This document shows positions 6,456-15,200 of a DNA stretch of 21,584 bases, one piece after another. The notes under the pieces are model-generated. The model was given only the letters and a program-made list of their open reading frames with translations, ran no database searches and was not told the origin of the DNA. Origin of the DNA: a virus; the IMG/VR virus record IMGVR_UViG_3300050121_000302, positions 1 through 21,584 of that record. One strand, 5' to 3'. Every line of letters begins with the position of its first letter. The first letter of the stretch is position 1. Made by a program: the position numbers and the translations under genes.

Positions 6456-8662
6456 TGGCGCAAAAGATCATCACCTCTCAAACGGACTTCTCGGGCGGCG
6501 AGCCGGACGCGAACGCAAAGCGGCGCGAAGACGCCAAGCAAGTCAAGACTGGCTGCCGGCAAATGTCGAACTGGCGCCAGCTCAATACAGGGTCGCTCAA
6601 TCCCAGGCCCGGCCGCACTGCTGTTTCGCTCGCTCTTGGCACGCGTTCTGAACGCTTCCGGATGGTCCCTACGCAAGAACTGATCATCACATTTTTGACC
6701 GGCGCTATATCGATCGCTGATCTATCCGGAAATGTGCTCGCCTCGAATGCCAGTGCTGCTTATCTTTGGACCAATGCGACCGTGGCCAATATCTCCTGGG
6801 TGGTTGCAGTCGATCGCGTGGTCGTCTGCTTCCCTGGGATGCAGCCACAGCTGATATTGTTTGCTCAGACATCAAATTCATTTAGCTTTGCCCCGTTTGC
6901 CTTCAAGATTATTGGGTTCCAAAGGCAGCAGCCATTTTTCAGGTTTTCAGTCCCAGGCGCGACGATGGCATACAGCTCGCCAAATGGCGCAACAACGCTG
7001 AGCTGCTCAGTACCTTATTTTACAAATGCGATGATCGGATCATTCCTTTCGATACTTGGCCAGCAATGCCTTATCACCGCAGTTGGTTCAACTACTCCTG
7101 TAACTCATGCAACAGCGGTTGTAGATGGGGCGCTTCCCGAGGGCCTATTCATTCAAGGCGTCAACCAATCCGAGCTTTTCGCCGTTGGCCAATTAGCAAC
7201 AACTGGAGATAGCCAGTTTACGATAGAGATTAATTCATCTAGCGGCGAGAACGGGGGATCTGTTGGCGGTATCCTCACGAACGTGGTCAATGCCAATGTT
7301 GTCGGTGGACCATACACAGTAGGGCTTGTTTCACAGCTGGGGCCATCTAACACGGCGACGATCGGCATTGAAACGTCGAACTTGTTCACAGTGCAGTGGC
7401 AAGAAGAGTTCATGAGCAATTTCCGCGGGTGGCCATCTGCGTGCTTTTTTGATCGCGACCGCCTCGGGTTCTGCAATTTCCCGCAAATGCCTGAAGCTAT
7501 CCTTTGGGGGGCAGTCGATCTGCTCGACGTGTTTTGGATCGATTCCGGCGCTGCTTCTCAAACGACGGCCGCCGGCGTCGCGCCAAGCGCGGCCATCCTG
7601 GAGTTCATTTCGGGCAAGCCGCACGTTCAAAACGTCGTCGGGTGGACCGGCGACGAATTCGTTTTCACAGATCATGGCGTCTTCAGTATCCCGATCAACA
7701 CTGGCGGCAACCCGCTTCAGCCCGGCTCCGTCCAGTTTAGCCAGATCTCTGACGACAGCGCGTGCTCGATCCGGCCGGCGGTGACGCGTGACGTGCTAGT
7801 GTTCGTGAATGCGGGATTTACGAAGGTTGGGGCGGTAGTGCGGACCGGCAATTTCACGACGCCCTATGTGACAGACGACGTGACCGGCTTTTACACGCAC
7901 TTGATCAAATCTCCGGTATGGATCGCGGTCGCGCAAGGCGATGGGAACTACCCCGAGCGATATATCTATGTGCTCAACGGCGACGGCACTTTGGCGGTTG
8001 GACGCTACGGCAACGATAAGCAGCTTGCCGGCTGGGTTCCCTGGTCATCGGCCGGGGCGGTGCAATGGATTTCGGTCCTTGGTACAACGGTGCTCTATAA
8101 CACGCTGTACGGGTCTCAGGCTGTGATTGAACTTGAAAACTCAGACTTTTTCCTCGATCAGGCAGTGAACATCAATTCGCCGCCGCCGGCCATGCTGGCG
8201 GGTGGGAATGGCCCTTTCATCGCCTTCGCTAATAAGACGGTGCGAATGATGGACGGCGCAATCGATCATGGCGATCGCCCTGTGAGCGCGACGGGGTTCC
8301 TGATCCCGAACGTCGATGACGACATGTCGCTCTCGACACTGGTTGGCGGAGTTCCGTTTACGTCGATCCTAGAGCCCTTCGTTGAGCAAGCCCAGGCTGG
8401 GGGCGACGCTATGCAGCGCCAGCGCCGGCGGCGGCTCTCGCGCGTCATTGCGACCGTATTCAATTCATCCGGATTTCAGTTCGGCGGTGAAGAGATCCCG
8501 CCTAACAATTTTGATGAAGACGCCACAGCGCAGCCGATCTTGCGCGAGACGACTTACCGCTGTCGGCCGCTCGGCCGTGACTTTGATCCCCGCTTCATCA
8601 TCATCAAAGATACGCCTGGCCCACTGACGATCATCGAAGTAGCTCTCGAAGTGACGGTGTAA
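6455..8662 (+). CDS. Tail nozzle / tubular protein B (T7 gp12-like)
   Basis: A 735-residue protein starting at ATG 6455, overlapping the gp11-like stop; an in-frame ATG at 6437 lies within that gene. T7 gp12 (794 residues) forms the hexameric nozzle at the tail tip. The N-terminus matches that family's style: SQTDFSGGEPDAN, then MSNWRQLNTGSLNPRPGR, as in proteins that open with a Gly-Gly-rich arm followed by a beta domain. The later WPSACFFDRDRLGFCNFP and RPAVTRDVLVFVNAG segments are typical of the propeller-like body. A central stretch (bases about 6840-7400) is clearly lower in GC than its flanks and may be an exchanged or inserted domain. Confidence 0.85.
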   Translation: MAQKIITSQTDFSGGEPDANAKRREDAKQVKTGCRQMSNWRQLNTGSLNPRPGRTAVSLALGTRSERFRMVPTQELIITFLTGAISIADLSGNVLASNASAAYLWTNATVANISWVVAVDRVVVCFPGMQPQLILFAQTSNSFSFAPFAFKIIGFQRQQPFFRFSVPGATMAYSSPNGATTLSCSVPYFTNAMIGSFLSILGQQCLITAVGSTTPVTHATAVVDGALPEGLFIQGVNQSELFAVGQLATTGDSQFTIEINSSSGENGGSVGGILTNVVNANVVGGPYTVGLVSQLGPSNTATIGIETSNLFTVQWQEEFMSNFRGWPSACFFDRDRLGFCNFPQMPEAILWGAVDLLDVFWIDSGAASQTTAAGVAPSAAILEFISGKPHVQNVVGWTGDEFVFTDHGVFSIPINTGGNPLQPGSVQFSQISDDSACSIRPAVTRDVLVFVNAGFTKVGAVVRTGNFTTPYVTDDVTGFYTHLIKSPVWIAVAQGDGNYPERYIYVLNGDGTLAVGRYGNDKQLAGWVPWSSAGAVQWISVLGTTVLYNTLYGSQAVIELENSDFFLDQAVNINSPPPAMLAGGNGPFIAFANKTVRMMDGAIDHGDRPVSATGFLIPNVDDDMSLSTLVGGVPFTSILEPFVEQAQAGGDAMQRQRRRRLSRVIATVFNSSGFQFGGEEIPPNNFDEDATAQPILRETTYRCRPLGRDFDPRFIIIKDTPGPLTIIEVALEVTV

Positions 8663-8664
8663 TC

Positions 8665-9126
8665 ATGGCTGCTGCAGCAGCAGGCCCAGCCGGAGCCGCC
8701 CTTTCTCTCGCCTCGACTGGCCTCAGCGTCTTCGGCGCGATTCAGCAAGGCAACGCGAACGCCCAGGGCGCCGAGTATCAGGCGCAGCTAGCGGAGCGCG
8801 CCTCGCAATATGGGCAGATCAAGGCGGCGCAGACTTCAACTTTTATGCAGCGCAACCTTTCGACCACGCTCGACAATATTCAGGCCGTGCGTGCGTCTGG
8901 GAACATCGAGGGAAATAGTCCAACGGGCGAGGCGATCAGGAGCAACGTCAACACGACTGGACAGCAACAGATCACGCAAAAGGTCCAGAACATCGACGCG
9001 CAGTCGCAGCAAGATCAGGACGCCGCAGCCTTTTACACGCAAAGCGCCAACAATGCTCTGACGGGCGGTCTCCTGAGCGCGCTCGGTAAGGGCGCTAGCG
9101 GCCTCGCGGGGCTTATTCCAAAGTAG
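8665..9126 (+). CDS. Internal virion protein, T7 gp14-like ejection protein
   Basis: A 153-residue protein rich in Ala, Gln, Ser and Gly, with no cysteine. An Ala-rich hydrophobic N-terminal part (ALSLASTGLSVFGAIQQG) is followed by a long helical, Gln-rich core (GAEYQAQLAERASQY, FMQRNLSTTLDNIQAVRASG) and a Gly/Leu C-terminus. This is the usual look of gp14-type proteins (T7 gp14, 196 residues), which are ejected first and form the outer-membrane part of the DNA channel. The position right after the nozzle gene and before two very large proteins supports the call. Its start is two bases after the nozzle stop, so translation is likely coupled. Confidence 0.8.
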   Translation: MAAAAAGPAGAALSLASTGLSVFGAIQQGNANAQGAEYQAQLAERASQYGQIKAAQTSTFMQRNLSTTLDNIQAVRASGNIEGNSPTGEAIRSNVNTTGQQQITQKVQNIDAQSQQDQDAAAFYTQSANNALTGGLLSALGKGASGLAGLIPK

Positions 9127-9135
9127 GGTTTTCCA

Positions 9136-12100
9136 ATGGCGCTCGTAAATATCCCGCAGCAGGGCGGCATTACAGCCGAAGATCCCACCTCGCGGGTTTC
9201 CGGTGGTGACGTGGCGCGCTCGGCCGATTATGTCGCGCAGGGTGCGGAACAGCTCGGACAGGGGCTTGAGCAAGTCGCGGTCCCGCTCGCGCAACAAGCC
9301 GGCGAGCAAGCCGCGGCGCAGTCCGTAAGCCGGGACGCAAACGGCAATATTCAGATGCAGACGCCGCAGACGAGTTTCATCCTTGGCCGCGCTGGCGAGG
9401 CCTATCAACATGCGGTTTTGTCGGGGACGGTCGCTCTCGGGCAGTCTCAGACGACGCAAGATCTCAATCAAATGCGCGTCGACCATAGCAGCGATCCGGC
9501 CGCTTTCAAGACGGCTGCGAATGGCTATCTGGATGATTTACGTTCAAGGTTCGGGGATGGCGCCCTTGGCAATACGCTTATTGCTAGCGCGACAGATCTG
9601 GCGACGCAGCACTATGACGGCTTGGTCAACTCCAAGGCCACCTCGGACGTTTCCGACGCCAAGTCCAGTATCCAGGCGCAGATCACTGCATCGCAGAATG
9701 ACCTCGGCCAGCTCGCGCGGCAGGGCGGGACAAATACGCCCGAGTTCGGCCTCAAGGCCGCGCAGCTCCATTCCTACTATGACGCCCTAGAGGCGAATCC
9801 GCTTTTCCAAATGCCCAAAGCGGTCGTCGACAATATGCGGACGGCATCAACTCTCCAGCTCCAGGGTGAGGGGATCGTCGGCCACATGGATGCGGCCTTC
9901 TCGTCGGATGGCGTGCTAGGCGCGGAAAAGCAGCTCCATGATGGCATCGACAAGATGTCTGGCGTCAGCGATGCGCAGCGGTCGCAGCTCGTCGCCCAAG
10001 GCGAAGCACGCATCCAATATCTACAAGGGCAGAACGCGACTGAGGTTGCGGCAAACAAGCAGAATTACATCCAGATGGATGCTGCGGCGAAGTCTGGGGC
10101 GAAGATCCCCGATGACGCCTATGAGGCAGCAATAAAGAAGTCGACCGATCTTGGCGACTCCACGACAGCCACGCAGATCCGCGCCCTCCATCAAGTCTAT
10201 GGCTTCCATGCTGTGACGAACAGCCTCGCGCCGTCACAGAGCGCGGCGGCGCAAGGCGTTGGCGGCAGCGGCGCGAGCTCGCCCTCGCTCGATCAGGTTC
10301 AAGGCGCGATCCACACCCAGGAATCGGGTGGCCGCGCGACCTCGGCGACGAGCGTCGACGGCGCGCAAGGCGGCTGGCAAGTCACGCCGGCGACCTTCGC
10401 CCAATATTCGAACCCTAGCGAAAGCATCAACAACCCGGCCGACAATGAAACGGTCGGGCGCCGCATCCTGAAAGACTATTACAATCGGTACAATGGCGAC
10501 GCCGCGCGCGTGGCCGTGGCCTATTTCTCGGGGCCCGGAAACGTCGCGCCGGCGGGCAGCGCCACGCCCTATATCCACGATGCAGCGGATGGTAACGGCA
10601 AGACAACCTCAAGCTATGTCGCCGATGTGACTGGCAGGCTCGGGGGTGGTGCGCCGCCGGCCAGCGTCAACGGCGTTCCCTTCACAAAGGACCAGCTCGC
10701 GGCCAACCCGTTCTTGCTCTCGACGTGGGTTCAGAAGATCGCTCGCGATCAGGGCAATCAGGAAACCATGGCGACTACCCTCGGCACATCGATCGAGAAG
10801 TCGCTTCAGAACGGGATCGTCCCCACGCCGACGGTCATCGCGAACTATGCACAGCTCACGGAAGGCAACGCCAAATTCGCCGATCAGCGGCAAAGCATCA
10901 TGTCGACGGTTGAGGGCCAGGGTCACGCCGATGTGGCGATGGCCAGCGGCGGACAGCCCTACATGGATCAGGTGAAGGCGGCGGCGCAAGGCGGCTCGAT
11001 CTATCAAGGCCAGATCGCCATGCACGCGCAGCAATTCTTTGACCAAGGTCAAAAGGCGCTCCAGAGCGACCCCGGCGGGACGGCTGCGGCGAAGCATTGG
11101 GTTCCGCAGGCTCCAGCACCGCTTGATTTCAGCCAGCCTGATTCGATCGCTTCCGGCATCGCCGCCCGTTCCCAGGTGGTCCAGGCGATCGGTACGCGTC
11201 AGCCTGGCGCGCCGCAATCGGTTGTCTTCCCGAACGAAAAGGACCAGGTGCAAACAGGCCTCGCCATGGGTTCGCCGCAAGCATCGAGTGCGTTCCTGCA
11301 AAGCGTCGGGCAGCTCCCGCCCGCCCAAATGCAGGCGACGCTCAACACGCCGGAAGTGAAAAACGGCATTCTCGGCATGGCGAAGTCCGGCGATTCGGGG
11401 AAGATGACTTCGGCCTATTCATTCATGGATCAGGTGCAGCGGCAAAACCCCATGACGTTCGATGGCACTTTCGGCAAGGAAGCGCTCGGGGATCTGCGCG
11501 CCTGGCAGGACAAGATCAGCTTCGATCTGCCGGCAAAGATCGCTCAAGACGCGATGAAAGCCGACGATCCCGGTACGATCAAGGCTAAAGAGGCTTTGCG
11601 CGACCAAGCGGACGAAAGCCTTAAGAACGTGACCGGCAAGGATGTGGTCAACAAGTTCGCGGGGACAGTGCAGCGCTGGAACCCGTTCGGTTCGGACTAT
11701 TCGCCAGTGGGTGAGGCTCCCGCGCAGATCGTCGGCGCGCTCCGCAGCGATTACGTGAACGCTTACCGCGACCAGTTCGCGAAAACGTCCGACGCCGGCG
11801 CGTCCGACAAATACGCCATGGAGCGGGTCGGCCAGAAGTGGGGCATGTCTGACGCCAACGGTGGCCGGGTCATGGCGTTTCCGCCTGAGCGCAGTCCCGC
11901 CTACCCGCAGGTGAATGGGTCACAAGACTGGATCAAAGACCAGATCGCTGACCATGTTCATCAATCGATCGTCCAGAGCACGCAAGATCCCGAAACCCAA
12001 AAGGCGATGCAGCACGCGGCCTATGGGCTTGTGCCAGATCAGCAAACGGAAGCGGAAATGAGCGCCGGGAAGCCGCCGGGGTATAACGTCGTGGTGCAGG

Positions 12101-12264
12101 GGAATGACGGCCGGATGCATGCCCTGATGTTGCCCAATGGCAAATTCGATCGCTTCTACGGCGATCCGGTGAAGGCGCAAGCCAAGGCGGCGCAAGACTT
12201 CGCCGCGCAACGCCAGACCGCCCAAGACATCAGCTCAATTCCGGCCGGAACAGGATCGCTTTAA
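9136..12264 (+). CDS. Internal virion protein at gp15 position with lytic transglycosylase domain
   Basis: A 1042-residue ejection protein without any cysteine. Residues about 384-475 look like a goose-type/SLT lytic transglycosylase domain: HTQESGG holds the probable catalytic Glu396, GGWQVTPATFAQY corresponds to the usual G-x-x-Q motif, and AVAYFSGPGNV to the usual AYNAGPG motif. The domain would cut peptidoglycan while DNA enters. The rest is Gln/Ala/Ser-rich and helical, as in T7 gp15. In T7 the transglycosylase sits at the N-terminus of gp16, so here it has moved to the neighbouring protein, which is larger than T7 gp15 (747 residues). The stop overlaps the next start by one base. Confidence 0.85.
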   Translation: MALVNIPQQGGITAEDPTSRVSGGDVARSADYVAQGAEQLGQGLEQVAVPLAQQAGEQAAAQSVSRDANGNIQMQTPQTSFILGRAGEAYQHAVLSGTVALGQSQTTQDLNQMRVDHSSDPAAFKTAANGYLDDLRSRFGDGALGNTLIASATDLATQHYDGLVNSKATSDVSDAKSSIQAQITASQNDLGQLARQGGTNTPEFGLKAAQLHSYYDALEANPLFQMPKAVVDNMRTASTLQLQGEGIVGHMDAAFSSDGVLGAEKQLHDGIDKMSGVSDAQRSQLVAQGEARIQYLQGQNATEVAANKQNYIQMDAAAKSGAKIPDDAYEAAIKKSTDLGDSTTATQIRALHQVYGFHAVTNSLAPSQSAAAQGVGGSGASSPSLDQVQGAIHTQESGGRATSATSVDGAQGGWQVTPATFAQYSNPSESINNPADNETVGRRILKDYYNRYNGDAARVAVAYFSGPGNVAPAGSATPYIHDAADGNGKTTSSYVADVTGRLGGGAPPASVNGVPFTKDQLAANPFLLSTWVQKIARDQGNQETMATTLGTSIEKSLQNGIVPTPTVIANYAQLTEGNAKFADQRQSIMSTVEGQGHADVAMASGGQPYMDQVKAAAQGGSIYQGQIAMHAQQFFDQGQKALQSDPGGTAAAKHWVPQAPAPLDFSQPDSIASGIAARSQVVQAIGTRQPGAPQSVVFPNEKDQVQTGLAMGSPQASSAFLQSVGQLPPAQMQATLNTPEVKNGILGMAKSGDSGKMTSAYSFMDQVQRQNPMTFDGTFGKEALGDLRAWQDKISFDLPAKIAQDAMKADDPGTIKAKEALRDQADESLKNVTGKDVVNKFAGTVQRWNPFGSDYSPVGEAPAQIVGALRSDYVNAYRDQFAKTSDAGASDKYAMERVGQKWGMSDANGGRVMAFPPERSPAYPQVNGSQDWIKDQIADHVHQSIVQSTQDPETQKAMQHAAYGLVPDQQTEAEMSAGKPPGYNVVVQGNDGRMHALMLPNGKFDRFYGDPVKAQAKAAQDFAAQRQTAQDISSIPAGTGSL

Positions 12265-15200
12265 TGCCAGACATTGACCCAAGCCAAGCGCCGGACGCTG
12301 CGCCTGCTCTCCCGCCGTCGACGCTTCCGGCGCCGCGCGTTCCGAGCGGTGCGCCCGCGCCCGATCCATTCCAGCAAGGGCCTGCCACCGCTGACACAAT
12401 CAGCGCCGCCTTCCGGCAGGACAACCCGATTTCTTCGGTGCTCGATTCAATCGGCCAGATGCCTGGCAACGAGTATGATCCGACGCATAACCCGCTCGAT
12501 ACGCTGAAGGGGACGCCGCATGAGGGCGACGATCTTAGCATCTATGCCGGGTCGCCAAACGAGGGTTACACGCGGGCGCTGATGGCTCGGCTGGATCGGC
12601 AACGAACTGATCAGGAAACGCTCGCGCAGTCCGGCCACGCTGGCACGGTCGCTTCGCTCGCGGCCGGCATCCTCGATCCAACGCTGGCGATCCCGATCCT
12701 TGGCGAAGCGCATGAGGCCGGCGCTCTGGCGAACATCGGGCGCATGGCAGCGCTCGGAACGGCGCAAGGCGTCGCCTCCGAAGGGCTGATGCAGGAATCA
12801 CAAGTCGGCCGCACCTGGCAGGAAAGCGCCGGGAATATCGCCTCCGACACGATCATGATGGGCGTCCTCGGCGGCGCAATAGGCGCGCTGTCCAAGGGCG
12901 AGCGCGGGGCGATGGCGGGGGCGTTGGATGAAGTGCGACCGCGCGTCGACGGCACGACGGGAGAAATGGCTCCTCAGAACCCGATTGTACAGCGCAAGAT
13001 GGCGGATGGAAGCCTTGAGCCTGACGACCCCTTTGCCGATCGGCGGAAATCGGATGCGGAGGAAGAGGCCGCAACACGTCCAAGGATCGCCCTTCGCGAC
13101 CTATTGCAAAGCGGCAGTAGTGATGCAGCGTCGCCATTCATGCTACCGGATGGAAAGATAATCGCGACGGGCAATGACCATATGTCGGTTGCCGGGCCTC
13201 TCGAGGCGCGTGCGGCGAACTTCGTCCGGTTTCACTATTTCCCAGATTCCCTGAATGTGTCGATCGTCGACGGGCAGACGCCAACGCCCAAGCAGCTTTC
13301 TACGCTCGGGCAATTGATGGCTGCGAAAAACACCGATGGCGCGCGGCAAGGTATTATCGAGCTGAATGATTCGGCTGGCAATTCCCTGCAAAGCAAGACC
13401 GTCACTTCGCCTGAAGATCTGATTGACACCATTAAGGGATGGGGCGAACGGGGGAACCCGGCTCCAATCAACCGCCCGATCGGCCCGCAATCAACCTTGA
13501 TGCAGGCGGCCGGCGCGGCGGGGGCGGACACTCGCGAGCTAAACCCGATCGGCGCTTTGGGCCTCGAAAAAATTCCCGTCAGCCCGAACATGCGGATTTA
13601 TACGGGCGATAGCGCATCGGCGAAACAGGCCCTGCGCGATCTAGCGGAAACCGCGATCCGGTTCGAGCCCGATCAAGTCGCTCCGAATGGGCAGCCTCTC
13701 GAAAGCATCGTGCGCGTCCAGAAAAACCAATCGACGGTCGCGCTGCACGATGCTCTGGAAAGCAATTGGCTGGATCACTATTACGGATCGGACACGCATC
13801 CTAATGGGGCGACCGCTGCGCTTGGCCGGGAGGGCATCGGCGCTCCAACTACGGCAGACAAGCTGTCCTATTCTGACTTCAAAGATGCGGTCTACAACGC
13901 TGGAATCAGCGGCGATGTGCATCAAATCCCCGAAGTTCAAAAGGCGATGCAAGAGCTTCGCGCGCAAGTCATGGACCCGATCAAGGAGCTTGCGCAGAAC
14001 ACGAAGGGCCCGGACGGAAACCCGATGCTCTCCGAAGAGCTGGGTCCGCCAAAGGGCGCGCAAAGCTTTATGCCGATGATGCCCAAGAGAGACGCGATCA
14101 TTGCCAACTGGAACAAAACCAGAGGCATGTTTTCCGATTACATGGAAAGCGAGCAAACCGAAAAGGCCGCGGCGCAAGACCGCCTGAGCCAATTGCAGGA
14201 GCGCCACGAAGCGCTTGGCTCTCAGATCGGAAAGCTCGATGGCCGGCTAGACACGGCCACGGCGGCGCAACAGCAAACCGGGACGCGCCTTGATGAGCGC
14301 GGCATGGAAGCCCGCACGACGGAAGCGCGCGCCGGGACGCTACAGGACCGCGCAGGCGAAATCCGCTCGGGCATTAGCGAGCTAGAGGAGTTTGTCGGCA
14401 ACATGCGCGGGCAGCTCCGCGACCCCGCCTCGCAAGAGCGCCTCGATGACCTTGAGGGGCAGATCAGCCAGCTCCGCAAGCAATCCTCGCCGATGAGTGA
14501 GGCAGCTCTGAAGCAGACTGAACGGGAAGAAGTCAAGTCGGCTTTGACGGGCGATTTGCGGAAAGCGGCGGAAATCTTCGTCGGCAAGCGCAAGTCTCCC
14601 GTCGAGCCCGACATGCTGAAGTGGATGGCGAAGGAAGGCGGAATCGTCGACACGGGCGGCGATGTTAAGGCGATCCTTGGCGGCGGCGGGCCAAAGGGGA
14701 TCCTTGCTGACACGCGTCAGACGGCCCTTAGCGGGATGCATGATGTCGCGCGAACGGCCGACGATTGGGGAGAGCGCTTCTATGAAATGGCTCCATGGGC
14801 TTTTCCTGAAGGGCGCCCGAGCCCGAATGACGTTCGCGACATTATCGAGCAAGCTGCTCGCGGTCATGCTCCGGATTGGTTTCATGAGGTCCAGGGCAAC
14901 GGGGAGCGCGCCCTCAACAACCTTACTGACGAATTGGGGACGGTGGCAAATGAGCTGGGGGCCGATCCTAAGTCGCTCCGTGAAGTCGCCGAAATGCTCA
15001 ACGGTATGCGTGGGCGCGATCCGCTTATGCTGCAAAGGCTGCGGGATCGAGTTGATGCCGGGCATGATCTCGTAGGGGCGCAAGCCGATCTAGCGTCGCG
15101 CCAGCAAGGGCGGCAGGATCTTCGCGACCTGATCTCGCGCGCGATCGAGGATCGGGGCACGCAAGAGGGCGCGCTCAGCCGGGAAGGGGCCCGAGCCTCC

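Noticed and set aside
10234-10578. Long open frames on the - strand opposite the ejection genes, including 10609-11328 and 14382-15083
   Set aside because: They lie opposite well-supported genes, have shadow-like Arg-rich composition and lack ribosome sites; high GC makes such frames common.
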